Source: Acanthamoeba castellanii str. Neff (Eukaryota > Discosea > Longamoebia > Acanthamoebidae). From it: 64,000 bases of DNA. The notes beneath the pieces were generated by a model. That model saw only the letters and a list, made by a program, of their open reading frames with translations. It made no database searches and was not told the DNA's origin. Where the stretch lies: NCBI RefSeq assembly GCF_000313135.1, contig NW_004457406.1, forward strand, positions 163,509-227,508, in the 5' to 3' direction. This document shows positions 52,901 to 63,647 of this stretch, piece after piece. The translations under genes and the position numbers were made by a program. Position 1 is the first letter of the stretch. Each line of letters starts with the position of its first letter.

Positions 52901-55900
52901 CGGGCACGCCGTCCTGCAACTTGTCCTCGATGGCCGTGGCGCCGATGATGTTCAGATTTCGCTCGAACTCATCGCACACACGATCGATCTGGTCATTATA
53001 AGTTTAGTGTTCATGTGCGTGTGTTGTGTGTGTGTGTGTGTGTGTGTCGTGTAGCGCAGAAACACACGCACAGCTTCCTCGCGGCCGTCCATGAGGGTGG
53101 CGGCCTCGTTGTACTGTTCGAGGAATGCCCCGCATTCCTGCTCGGTCAGCCTCTTTTCTGCGTAGACCAGCGTACGCAATCCCTGCGAGCATTCACCACA
53201 ACATCAACCTCACATTCGTGTGCGCCGTGTATCGTGTGTGTGTCGTGTGTGTCGTGTTTGTGTCGTGCGTGATCGTACCTCTTTGGAGAAGACGTCGAGG
53301 TCCTGCAGGGTCTTCTCCTTGAGCTCGTCGTCGCCGTCGCCCAGGCGGGAGTACATCATCGTGTCGGCGCCCTTGGTGAGGAGCTTCAGCTCGCCCTCGG
53401 GCGTGCGGACCACGACCGACATGCGGCGGCGGTCGGACGTAAACTCCATGCTGCACAGGACCTCGTAGACTAGCTTGTCGCCGTTGACCTGGACGGTGAT
53501 GGACTGCGTGGAGCGGGAGATGAACACGATCCCATTGTCTTGGCCGCACGGCACAGGGCCTCCTCGTCGGGCGACGACGCCTTGTAGATCAGTTCTGTCA
53601 CACACAACACACACACACACACACACACAACTGAGTCAGCACACGCATCACGGCGCACGACACGACACGCACGACACACACTCACCCTTTGTCTTGCGGT
53701 GAATGTCGGTCACGGCGGAATGGCACACGGCGACGGCGATCAGGAAATCGTAGATCTCTTTGGCCTCTTGCCGCCCGGCCACATCCTACAACGCCACGCA
53801 CGCAACAGTCAGGCCAGGCTTGGCTGCCTTGTATTCGCCGCTCTCCACACGACAGTCACATTCCGCGCATTCCACATATGTTATGGGCTGAAATGGTACC
53901 ATGACGCCTCGGAGCGCGCCCTCGCCGGCGTTTTCGTAGGCGCGGCCGTTGATGGAGCACTTCCTGAAGTCCATCTGATTCTCGGTGAGGGTGCCCGTCT
54001 TGTCGCTGAACACGTACTGGACCAGCGCCAGCTCGTCGTTGAGGTTGGACGTCTTGACCGTCATGTGCCCTCGCTCGGTGCTCATCTCGTAGTCCCACTC
54101 CATGAACCTCGCTTGAATAACCTGAAAATAACCAATTCGATTATTAATTCGGCGCTTTTAAAAAATCACCCTTTCGTATTTAAATTATACTCAATTATCA
54201 ATAATCACATATACAAAAAAATTAAAAATAGGGTACCTTGACGAGCTCGAGAGACACGACGAGGGACAGGGGAATGAGGTAGGACAGCAGCGCAAAGTAG
54301 GCGAAGAAGAGCTTCACGCCGGCAACCCACGGGCCATCGGGATCAGCCTGTGCACCACACACACACACACACACACACCCGAGTAGTGAGTTGGTCATAG
54401 CTTGCTCGTTAACTGCTGGCCGGCGATGGCGACACAGTGTGGTGAGGTCGCACGTACGGTGAGATAGGGACTGTCCTCGGCGTAGTAATAGTCGAAAAGG
54501 CCGCCGCCGATGCCCATGCCCAGGTTGATGAGCATGTTGACCACGAACAGGATCAGCACGTACCTGTACACGTGAAACACAAGACACACACACACGCGTC
54601 AGTGTGCACACACCACACACGACACTCACGAACCAAGAGGTGCGCAGGTGTGTACTTGTTGAGGCGCTTGTCGAGGCGAGAGGTCTTGAACGGAGGCTTC
54701 TTCTGGTTGAGGCTCAGCTTGGTCTCGGGTCCGGCGTAGGCGATGATGCCCACCGCCCAGTCCGTGTTACGCAAAAACGAGCTCTGCCACGAAAAATGAA
54801 GTTGAGTTATTGGATAAATAACTCACTAAATAATTAGTATATATAATAAATAAATGAAAAACGAGGTGTACCTGCAGAAGCAGCTGCTGGTTGTCGAGCG
54901 GGATGGCCTGCGACTCGGAGTCGAGGTGCAGGGTGCCCTTGAACGAATACATCACGTGATGCGGCACCTACGCACGACCACCACACTTGACCATCAGCCA
55001 GAGCTCACGACCAACAGAAGAGGCTCGAGCGAAGGAGAGAGAGAGAGAGAGAGCAAGAACCTCGCACTGCAGAGTGCCCTTGAGTTCCGACAACGACTTG
55101 AGAGTGAGGTGGCCGGTCTGAACAGGCGCCTTTCGGGGCTTGAGGTTGGTCTCACTAAATAATAATAAATACCGAAATAAAAAGTTAGCTCCGATTCGCC
55201 ATAATAAAATAAAAATAGCCCAAGCGGCAATGAAGTGCTGGGGCAAGTCGGGAGTACCCGTCGAGCTGCGAGGTCTCGATGTAGCAGATGCCGTCCTCGT
55301 TGGAGGTGGCCAGCAGGACGAGGTCGGCCGGGATCTGTTCATCGCAGCGCACGTACACCAGGTTGCCCACATGCAGCCAGCGACTGACAACGACCCACCA
55401 CCAAGAACACAACACCACGTGAACAGGTGTCAGCTGAGTTCAGCGGAAAGAGATAGAAGTTCAAAAGGGAGGAAAGTTTACCTCCTGGTGACGACCCGTT
55501 CGCCTTCAAAGTCGACGAGCAGGTAGCGGCGCCGGTTGACGCGGCTGTCGGCCTTGTGCCTCAGCTGTGTCATTTTATTTTTAAAAAAAATTATTGTTTC
55601 TGGAGGTTAGCAATAGAGCAGGGTTGCACGATGGTTAAAATTATCGGGGCAGAAAAGGTAAGAATAAGTAAGAATAAAGATAAATAACACCCTGGCATAA
55701 TTATCGGACAGTAATTATGAATATAGGAAAATAAAGAAATAAAAAACAGTAATATAAAGGTTGGTGTTGGTGGTGCACGTACCACGTCCTCGTAGCCCTC
55801 GCGCACGGCGGCCACGACCAAGATGAAGAGGAGGCCCATGAGCGAGGTCCATGGCGTAATGGGCGAGATTTGGGGGATGATCGAGATGATGAAGATGAGG

Positions 55901-56157
55901 GTGAAGTAGATGGTCGTCGCCTTTGAGAATTGCTCCCACAAGACCAGCGGTACGAACGAGAGAAGCGTGTACTTGGAGGTGGTGAATCGATTCTCGGGAA
56001 AATGGTTCGATTTCAGCTTGTTGCGTTCGTGTTCGTTGAGGTAGACGGGCGGATAGGCCGTGCGGCTGCCCTCCTTGTGCTTGCGCTTGGCCCTGGCCTG
56101 CTTGACCTTGGAATACACCGGGATGGTGGCGATCCTCTGCTTCAACTTCTTCTTCAT
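49901..56157 (-). CDS. P4-type ATPase, phospholipid flippase
   Basis: About 24 minus-strand exons, roughly 1,150 residues. P4-ATPases move aminophospholipids or other lipids from the outer to the inner leaflet. Start at 56157 ([14 protein letters not shown]) was chosen as the first ATG; the N-terminal [20 protein letters not shown] is family-typical. Markers: [22 protein letters not shown] and PIPLDNQ-like actuator region, the phosphorylation motif [27 protein letters not shown] (P4-specific nucleotide domain), [47 protein letters not shown], and C-terminal membrane helices with [14 protein letters not shown] and [14 protein letters not shown] Cdc50 partner is expected but not in this window. 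There is a one-base frame break near 53533. Introns carry many GTGTC/GACAC repeats. Confidence 0.92.
50697..50832. repeat. (ACGACACAC)n microsatellite
   Basis: A 136 bp tract of ACGACAC/ACACAC units in a flippase intron; several 9-mer copies are perfect. Confidence 0.9.
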
Positions 56158-56571
56158 CTTCGAATCGTGCGCTCGTTCATTCAATCCTGTCTCCACGCGC
56201 TACTCGAAATCGCGATTTTGTATCGATCTCCTGGCAAGCCTCCGAATTGAGCTCTCTCGACCCAACGCGCGCCCAACACGAAGGACCGTGGAGAAGAGTA
56301 GACCGAAATGTGAGAATGGAACCGGTGGCGAAACAATCCAAGAGAAGAAGTCGGCAAAGAAAAATGCCGCAATGTTATTGTCATCTTGTCGACAACAAAT
56401 GCAATTGGGCAATTATTACAAGAATTGGCAAATTGTGAAGTGTTGTGCCCGACACCTGGAAAGGAAGACCAACGTTGTTGGGGCAAATGGTAAATATGAT
56501 CATTTGGGCGTGTGCTGGGGTGGTGTTGTGTACAAAGCGGTGAGATGAAAAATGTGTGTGTGTGTGCTTGT
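56158..56571. other. Intergenic region upstream of the flippase
   Basis: Likely promoter of the minus-strand P4-ATPase gene and 3' end of the next gene. No gene is supported. A short GT repeat lies at 56552-56562. Confidence 0.4.
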
Positions 56572-57207
56572 TCACCGTTCAAAGGCGCGGGGATGAGCGG
56601 AGCGTAGGTCGTCCATGGCCTTGCGCTGCGCGCAGTTGAGGGCCTGTGGGTTGTGGCGCGGCGACAGGGGGCTAAGATTGCCTCCGCCGCCGGTGCCGTC
56701 GCAGCTGTCGGAAGTGGTATCCGATGGGTCGTCATCTTCATCATCTCCTGAGCCTTCGTCCCGCTCGATCGCTCCATCTTTCTTCATCAACACCAGCACG
56801 TCGCCCATCGACTTATTTCGCTGCTTTTCCTCCAGCAGCAGTTCGTTCCACTTGGCCAACCCGCGAGGCTTCACTGGGTCCGAGACCGTCTTGGCCGCTG
56901 CGCCGGTCGCCCCCTTCATCTTCTTTGTCTTTGCCCCCTTCATCTTCTTCTCCGTTTTCGTCTTCGTCGTCGTCTTCTTGTTCTTCAACGACCCCGAGAT
57001 GACGTCGGCCGTCGCGCCCACGTCGCGCTCGCTCCTGCTCCTGCCCAGCCGAGGCGTTCGCAGCGTCTTCTTGAGGCCCTCCACGAAGGCCGAGCGCTGC
57101 TTGGTGGTAGTGGGCGACGTCGTGGTGTGGCTTTCGGGCGTGGTGCCAGTCGTCGTCGCTGCCTTGGCTGTTGGCAGTCGCAGCCGGGGCACTCCATTTT
57201 GTGTCAT
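56572..57207 (-). CDS. Tandem novel family, member A
   Basis: Single exon of 211 residues from the ATG at 57207; an in-frame extension reaches 57381 but looks non-coding and an acceptor-like CACAACAG lies three bases before the chosen ATG. Mostly disordered: basic N-terminus with VEGLKKTLRTPRLGRSRSERD, a Lys/Thr-rich middle, RGLAKWNELLLEEKQRNKS, an acidic Asp/Ser run, and the tail LSPLSPRHNPQALNCAQRKA, then LRSAHPRAFER. The KGLAKW block and the LSPR...HPxAFE tail recur in the next two genes. No known domain. The stop (CGGTGA) overlaps a possible splice donor, so a further exon cannot be excluded. Confidence 0.6.
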   Translation of the reverse strand: MTQNGVPRLRLPTAKAATTTGTTPESHTTTSPTTTKQRSAFVEGLKKTLRTPRLGRSRSERDVGATADVISGSLKNKKTTTKTKTEKKMKGAKTKKMKGATGAAAKTVSDPVKPRGLAKWNELLLEEKQRNKSMGDVLVLMKKDGAIERDEGSGDDEDDDPSDTTSDSCDGTGGGGNLSPLSPRHNPQALNCAQRKAMDDLRSAHPRAFER

Positions 57208-57421
57208 CTTCTGTTGTGGTGTTTGCGGGACCGACCGAATGTTGGTCTCAGTTCGGGTGGCTCGGACGGTAACTAACGACGCAACCACAGCAACACCCGA
57301 CCGCGGCCGGTTGGCTGCTACACTGCGTGTATGAATTTGGTGTTGTACATTGATTAAGGTGCTTGCCTCCCATTCGGCCATAATTTAGGTGTGCTTACCA
57401 GACAGCACTGTCCTAGACGAC

Positions 57422-58057
57422 TTAAGTCAAGAACTGCCAATTGCAACAAGCCTCGATCAACACCACTGGTGCAACAACTACACAATCAATGTTGATTGCG
57501 ACGCGACACTCCAGGGCTGCAGTGAGCTGAGATCCTGTGCTGCGCGGCGATCGCGGCTCAATCATGTGAGGGTGGAGGCTGCGCAGAGCCTCTACCTGGG
57601 CCTGGTGCCGCTGCCCCCTGGCCTCGTCGACCGCCTCCGACGGGCGTTGCCACCGAGGCGACAGTAGCGCGGCCAGGGCGTCGCTCTGCGTTCTTCTGGC
57701 GTCGGCCGGCCGGCGCGGCTGTGATGAGGCGAAGAAGATCGAGTCCTCGCTTCGGCTTTTGCTGTGGTCCAGACCGAGGGCCGCCCTCTCCCTCTCCAAC
57801 CGGTCCGTCCATTCCACCAGGCCCTTGTTGGATCGCTTCTTTGACTTGGACGTCTTCTGGTTGTTGTTGTTCCTCTTCTTCGTCTTCTTCGTCTTCTTCG
57901 TCTTCTTCGTCTTCATCAACCTTGGCTGATCATCGGTGTCGTCGGTTCCTGGGCGCAGAACTCGAGGCAGCCGCAGACCGAACGGCCGCTTGGCCTTCTT
58001 CTGTGTCTCCTCCACCTCGTTCTCTCCACGGCGAAGGCGAGGCGTCAATGACGACAT
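57422..58057 (-). CDS. Tandem novel family, member B
   Basis: Single exon of 211 residues. N-terminal basic block RPFGLRLPRVLRPG, then a strongly repetitive Lys/Thr segment encoded by CTTCGT-type repeats (57870-57920), the shared block NKGLVEWTDRLERERAA, and a tail ALLSPRWQRPSEAVDEA with VEALRSLHPHMIE. The last 40 residues differ from the paralogues and are hydrophobic (VAINIDCVVVAPVVLIEACC), possibly intronic read-through. Same strand and same order of blocks as its neighbours. Confidence 0.55.
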   Translation of the reverse strand: MSSLTPRLRRGENEVEETQKKAKRPFGLRLPRVLRPGTDDTDDQPRLMKTKKTKKTKKTKKRNNNNQKTSKSKKRSNKGLVEWTDRLERERAALGLDHSKSRSEDSIFFASSQPRRPADARRTQSDALAALLSPRWQRPSEAVDEARGQRHQAQVEALRSLHPHMIEPRSPRSTGSQLTAALECRVAINIDCVVVAPVVLIEACCNWQFLT

Positions 58058-58369
58058 GTCTGCAAGGGTGCTGGGTGGTCAAGTCCAGTAGCGGTGGTGA
58101 TGCACAGAAGAAGAGGTGAGAAAAGGGGTAGTGAATGCATCTCTTCTTGTTCTTGTGTGGGGTGACAATGCACCCATCACTGAAGATGTTGACCAAAGGC
58201 CTCTTCCCAGAGTGGCTGGTGCATCTCTGGTCGCGGAAACCAGCACCCCTTCTTCTCAATTCACACTTGCTACTGATATGAAAATAATAAATAAATACTA
58301 AAATAAAATAAAATAGTTATTATATTTGGGCGATAATTACACGGCCACGGCTTCGGACCGCCCAGGCGC
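58058..58369. other. Gap between tandem family members B and C
   Basis: 312 bp. An A/T-rich stretch with ATAAA/AAAT units lies at 58285-58325. A weak minus-strand reading (58259-58060) with several Cys residues is present but has no support as a gene. Confidence 0.35.
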
Positions 58370-59167
58370 TCACCTCTCCGGGCTCTCGAAGGCGGTGAGG
58401 GCGTAGGGCAGGGCTGCCAGCTGGGCTCGCGCGCACCGCGCGTTGGGCGGTCGTCCGCCGCCGAAGCCATGGCCGTCGCCGGACCGCGGCGACAGCGCCA
58501 AGGCCTCCACCACCGCGCCCCGCCGCCCCCTCTTCGTTGTGTTGACGTCGCCGTCCTCGTCGTCGTCGCTTTGGTACGGCTCTCCAACATTCCTCGCATT
58601 CCATCGCGTGTTGTTGTGGTGGTGCTCGTCGTCCGACGAGTTGCACCTGGTCGTCTTGCCCACGACCCACCTCGGCGATGACGATGTTGATGCTGATGGT
58701 GTCGGTGGTGATGTTGATGGGATGTCGACCCGGTCCTTGTTCTTGTAGCGCAGCCGCTTCTGCTGGCGCTCCTCGGCGCTCAGCTTCTGCGTCCACTTGG
58801 CCAGGCCCTGCGGCGCGACGGCCGCGTTGTGTCGTTCGAGCTCCTCGCGCTGCAGCTGGAGAAGCGGCCGCGGCGTGATGCGGTCGGGCGAGGACGCCAA
58901 CAGTGGCGATGATGACGATGATGAACCGTCGATGGTCGAAGTGGAGCGGACGTCCTTGTTGCTCTTGGTGCGTCGGAGCAGCGGTAGCTTCTTGGCAAAG
59001 CCGCCCCGAGAGCTCTTCTTGCTGTTGGGCGAGCGCTTGTTGCTCGTCGCCGCGGCTGCTGCAGCGGAGGAGGGCTCTTCTTCTTCTTCTGGCGGAGCGA
59101 GGTGTAGCAGGGGGTTGGCGTACGTTCGGAGCTCCGAGTCGGTACTAGTACTACCCACGGTCGCCAT
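58370..59167 (-). CDS. Tandem novel family, member C
   Basis: Single exon of 265 residues, the longest of the three. Acidic and Ala-rich N-terminus, then GGFAKKLPLLRRTKSNKDV, a Ser run, the shared block PQGLAKWTQKLSAEERQQKR, a Thr/Ser/Pro segment, a His/Asn/Asp-rich stretch, and a tail ALALSPRSGDG with RAQLAALPYALTAFESPER. Order of blocks agrees with A and B. The stop (AGGTGA) again coincides with a good splice donor, so the gene may continue. No recognised domain; probably a disordered, phosphorylated protein. Confidence 0.6.
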   Translation of the reverse strand: MATVGSTSTDSELRTYANPLLHLAPPEEEEEPSSAAAAAATSNKRSPNSKKSSRGGFAKKLPLLRRTKSNKDVRSTSTIDGSSSSSSPLLASSPDRITPRPLLQLQREELERHNAAVAPQGLAKWTQKLSAEERQQKRLRYKNKDRVDIPSTSPPTPSASTSSSPRWVVGKTTRCNSSDDEHHHNNTRWNARNVGEPYQSDDDEDGDVNTTKRGRRGAVVEALALSPRSGDGHGFGGGRPPNARCARAQLAALPYALTAFESPER

Positions 59168-59644
59168 CTTCTCCGAGAGTCTCCCCTCTTCTTTTCTTCC
59201 TCCTCTCGCCCTGTTGCCTTCTCCCCCCCCTCAAACGCTCTTCGTTCTTTGTTCGTCTACTTTTTTTTGTCGCGCTTCGTTCTTTCGTTTCTTTTGTTTG
59301 TTCTTTTCGCGCTGATTCCTCTCTTTGCTTTGGCCTTTGGTCTCTTCTCTCTTTGGCTTGGGTGGGGTTGTTGTGTGCGTCTGACGCTCAGCTCGAAGCT
59401 TCTGGTTTTGCTTTGTCTGTTTGTTGTTTGCCTTTGCGCTCTCCGGTATTAGGCTGATTCAGGGGGCGCAGGATTGGTGTCTCACTTTTGTTCCGAAGCG
59501 CAGCGGCTCCAGCGACGCTTCATCGGGACAACAAGTTTTGGCGCGAGGTTCCCAAGTTCCTCCGTTTATCCTTCCCTGTGAATATTTCGATAAAAATGTC
59601 GCCATTAAAATAATATTTCCATTTTCTTTGTGTGTTTTTCAAAT
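59168..59644. promoter_or_regulatory. Divergent promoter with long pyrimidine tract and E2F-like site
   Basis: 477 bp between a minus-strand gene and the nucleotidyltransferase gene. From 59180 to 59360 it is mostly pyrimidine with many TTCTT, TTCGTT and TTTCTT copies. TTTTGGCGCG at 59536-59545 matches the E2F core. No TATA box is evident. Confidence 0.4.
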
Positions 59645-60921
59645 ATGGAGCTATCCGGGGCAGATGATGTGGAAGAGCTGCTGGCACTACTGGGCCTGCC
59701 CAGCGAACTGGTGCTCGCGGTCTACCAGTACGGCTCCAGGTAGCTTTGCCCCCCCCCGCAACATATTTTATTTAAACAATGTTCAAATATTTTAAACATT
59801 CTTTTATTGCTTACTTGTGGGGGGGGGTGAAGGGTGACTGGCACGGCGTGGGCGGGGTCTGACTGGGACTTCACCATCGTCGTCGATGACTCGTTCGAGC
59901 CGAATGCCCCCGACATGTGCCAGGCAGGTGCCACCACCGCACACGCACACACGACACGCACACCGCACACGCAAGCTGACACTGTGTGTGCAGGGACGTG
60001 CGGTGGTGGTGGGCAATGTCGATGCCAACGTGCATCACAAGACTCACTTTATCGAGCTCATACGGTGCGGACGAGTCCATCCTGTATGTGCGCTTTGCGA
60101 GAAGCTTGACCCTTGCATGCCTCCGCCCGTCGTACACTCAGTGCGCACGACATGCGCGCGCTCACGTGCCTCTGGCTGCCGCCCCAGCACGTGTGGCGGC
60201 AGACCGTTGACTTTGCGAGCTACTTCCATCTCGACCTGAGTACGCCCTGCGCGGTGTGTGCGGTGTGTGCGGTGTGTGCGCGGTGTGCCATCGTGTTAAG
60301 TTTTACGAGTGGGCTTTGTGCATTTGTGGCAGGCGTATTGAGGAACCCGGTGAGCACGATTTCGAGCAAGGCATTCGGCTATGCCACCATCTGCTTCCGC
60401 GAGGGGCACACCCACAAGGCCAAAAAGAATCTCATCCACTCCATCAGGTACGCCGCCACCACACCACCGCACACACGCATCACCGCACGCACGCATCACC
60501 GCACACGCACACGCACCACCGCACAACATGACGCATCACACAATCGCACGCAAGGTATCTGCTGTATGGGATCCAGATTGTCGAGCGAGGGCGGATCGAC
60601 GACTTCTCGGATGGGAACGAGTACTACTACGCACTCGTGCGGCCGGTCTCGGAGGCCGCACACAACGACGCGAACTCGTGCGACGACGCGACCCGGCACT
60701 CGCGGACAGGTCCAGCCCCACCGGCGGATGGTGGCGACGTCGAGGGCGAGGACGAAGAGGCCCTGAGAGACGAGTACAGGCGGATCGCCAAGGACACCCA
60801 CGCCCGGTTCGACCGGCTGCTCCCGCCCAAGGCCAAGCGACCACGCAAGCCTCGCCGCCGAAAAGAAAAGGACGGAGGAGCCGACGCGCGTGGCGGAGAG
60901 GACCACGACGGTGACGCCTGA
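59645..60921 (+). CDS. Nucleotidyltransferase-fold protein
   Basis: About six exons, first 59645-59739, second from 59833, last from about 60555. The product starts ELSGADDVEELLALLGLPSE and quickly reaches the nucleotidyltransferase signature YGSRVTGTAWAGSDWDFTIVVDD (GS followed by DxD), split by the first intron after GS. Later blocks: GRAVVVGNVDANVHHKTHF, PPQHVWRQTVDFASYFHLDL, NPVSTISSKAFGYATICFREG with KKNLIHSIRYLLYG, like the C-terminal helices of MNT or kanamycin-type nucleotidyltransferases. The tail is charged, with basic KRPRKPRRRKEK, perhaps a nuclear signal. The second intron probably starts with GC. Substrate unknown; such folds add nucleotides to RNA, proteins or small molecules. 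Confidence 0.7.
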
Positions 60922-60987
60922 GATGCGTTCGATTATTTTTTGTTGGATTTATTTTATTTTATTTTATTTTATTGTTTAGTTTGGAAG

Positions 60988-63593
60988 ATGGAGAGTGGTC
61001 TGTGCACGCTGCCGGACGAAACGCTGTTGGCAGTGCTCCAGTGGCTGGGTCCGTGGGACCTCAACCGCTGCGGCCTCACCTGCCGGCGGCTTCAGCTCGT
61101 CGCCAGCGACCCTTCCCTGTGGAGGTTCATCCCCAATCATGAATCATTCATTAAAGATTAAAGATAAATCACAAGATTAAATAAAATCAAGATGAATAAA
61201 GGAACAATATATTGACCGAATAATAAGAAGAATTAAATCAAGTGGATTTTCCAGGCCACTGTGCGAGGCGCGGCTGCCGGTGGCACAGACGCAAGGCAAG
61301 GATGCCGCGGAGGCGTGGTACACGACGAAGGACCTGGACTGGTGGGACAAGGCCCGGACGCAGACATGGCAGCAGGCCTACGCCGAAATGGTCCGCTCGT
61401 TCTTCGGTGCGCCGCCGCCTTCGATGCCCCGCGGGCCTGGTGTCTCGTCCAAGCCATCCTTACGCCGCGCGACGCTGTGCCTTTGGTAGGTCCGCTGGAG
61501 GAGCGAGTGCAGACGCTGAAGCACACCGAGCGCTACATGATGGCCGTCAACGGCAAGGTGACATTCGTGTTCTGTGTCGTGTGAGGTGTGTCGTGTGTGT
61601 CGTGTGTGTCGTGTGAGGTGTGTCGTGTGTCGTGTGTCGTGTGTGTGACTGAAAGCACACACAGCTGTTGTGCGTCGTCAGTGGCTGATGTACGGTGGAC
61701 AGGCGAAGCGGGCTGCCGTGATCGGCCAGGGCCGCCTTTTCCTGTTCCCTCGCTTGCTCGACCCTGCGTACATCTCCTCTGCCTCGTGTGTCGTGTGTGT
61801 CGTGCCGTGTCGTATGTCGTGCCGTGTGTGTGCTGAGTTGACCGCGAACGCCATCGCTGCGGCTGGGTGGGCAGTCTCCCGATGGAGTTGGTGAGTTGTC
61901 GACGCAGGCACGCGTACTTTCAATGCAACCAGGTGGACCACAACGACGACTACTTCTACTGCGTCATGCGCTTCCGGAGCCGACCCGAGAAGGCACCGCC
62001 AGCAGACATCCCCCGTACTTGTCTACACATTCGCAGTTGGCACGATGGCAGCGTCGTCCAGGTATGCCTTCAATGCCGAATGTTGCGTGTGCGTGTGCGT
62101 GTGCGTGTGCGTGTGCGTGTGCGTGTGCGCATTTGCCGTTACGCTGTGTATGAGGCCTAAACGGATAAATGGATGCAGGAGATTCCTGGTGTAGACCTGG
62201 TCAGCGTCACCTCCTCTTGCGTGGCCGTGTGGCGACAAAGGTAAGCACCTCCACCTTTCACTTGCGACCCACGTGTAATTATTCTCATTTTATAATACAA
62301 AATGCATTATTATGTTATTGTTGTAATTATTAAAAATTGAAATCGATTGTGCAGCTCATCGATGCTGGAGGTGTTGGACGCAAGCGGAGGCACCACGCTC
62401 TGGTCGGCCCGGCAAGCCCACGCGCGCTGCGTCACCCTCGTCGCCGACAAAACGGAGACGCACCCCGACGGACTCCTCCTCTACGAAGGCGATCGGCTGC
62501 AGCTCTTCGAGCTTCGTACCGGCCGCCCAGTGCCGCTTGCCTCCGAGCGGGCGCCACGAAGCGTGGTCAGCGCCCAATTCACGCCGTGTCACCTCCTCCT
62601 CATCTTTACCGCTCGCATCGAGGGTACCAGTCTGTTGCGTGTGCGTGTGCGTGTGCGTGTGCGGTCGTGCGTGTGGGCGTGCCGACCCTGACGATCGCGA
62701 GCGCAGTGTTGTGGAAGGCCAGCTTGGGGACATCGCCCGAACCTCATCGAGCCACGATCCGGGCGGATTCCGGCGGCAAGAGCGCCAGGATCGACATGGC
62801 GCAGGCGATCGAGGTGGACGTGGCAGGTCGGCCAGCGGACGCTCCGCGTTTCCTTCTGTTCATGCTGGCCCGGGACTCCTACTTCGTGTGCTGGCAGCTG
62901 CCCGCCGAGGTTCGGTCTTGCCTACTGTGTGCGGCGTGTGCGGCGTGTTCGATGTGTGCGGATTGCTTAATGGAGTCCTCTTCTGCAGCCGGTTCGGAGC
63001 TTCAAACAGTACGCCAAGTGGTCCGTCGACTGTACGTATTTCTCCACCATGTTTGAAGGCTACATCTCCTCACACGCCTCCTTAAATGCACATTAGTGCG
63101 CAGGGATCCCAAGTTCTGGTGTGATGGGTGCGCTCAGTCTTGGCATTGTTTATTATTATAATCATTGTTATAATTCATATATGGGGTTCTAATGCGTTTC
63201 GCACGGCTTCAGCCAGCGCTTGGTCACCTCCATGGACGGGGTACGCTTCGGAGATTGCCTGGCGTAATGCACAATGCTGCTGATCTACTCATCACAAACC
63301 ACACGCGCTCGCGACGACACGACACGACACGACACGCGGGCACACAGGTAGGACATAAGCGCAGGTTAACGGTGGCCCCGACGCTGGTGGTGCACAGATT
63401 GCGCGACCTACTGGCGTGTGCAGAGATTCCGGCCAAGCCAAACGAGTGCGACACATCGCGCAATGTGACTTCGCTCGCGCTCCTGCCGCACGCGGGCGCC
63501 ATGGTAGCGCTGTGCCTCGACCAGCAGCTTTTTCCACCCAAGGGCCTGAAGCCGCTCCGCCATTGGCGCCTCCGCGTCTTCACTTCATCGTAA
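60988..63593 (+). CDS. F-box protein with C-terminal beta-propeller-like region
   Basis: About 11 exons. The first exon (60988 to about 61122) is an F-box: LPDETLLAVLQWLGPWDLNR and CGLTCRRLQLVASDPSLWR, the Skp1-binding module of SCF ubiquitin ligases. The next exons have WYTTKDLDWWDKARTQTWQQ. From about 61670 the protein is beta-rich with repeats reminiscent of WD or Kelch blades: AKRAAVIGQGRLFLFP, GVDLVSVTSSCVAVWRQ, LEVLDASGGTTLW, GDRLQLFELRTGRPVP, MARDSYFVCWQLPAE-like, and HWRLRVFTSS at the end. It is likely a substrate-recognition subunit. The exons between 62900 and 63350 are hard to fix. Introns have hexamer GCGTGT repeats (62084-62129 and 62637-62665). Confidence 0.65.
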
Positions 63594-63615
63594 CAAAGTA
63601 CTCACTTCTCAGCCA

Positions 63616-63647
<32 letters not shown>

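Noticed and set aside
57930..58259. Cys-containing minus-strand frame as an extra exon of tandem gene C
   Set aside because: A donor at the gene C stop and an acceptor near 58270 exist, but no motif or frame support favours it.
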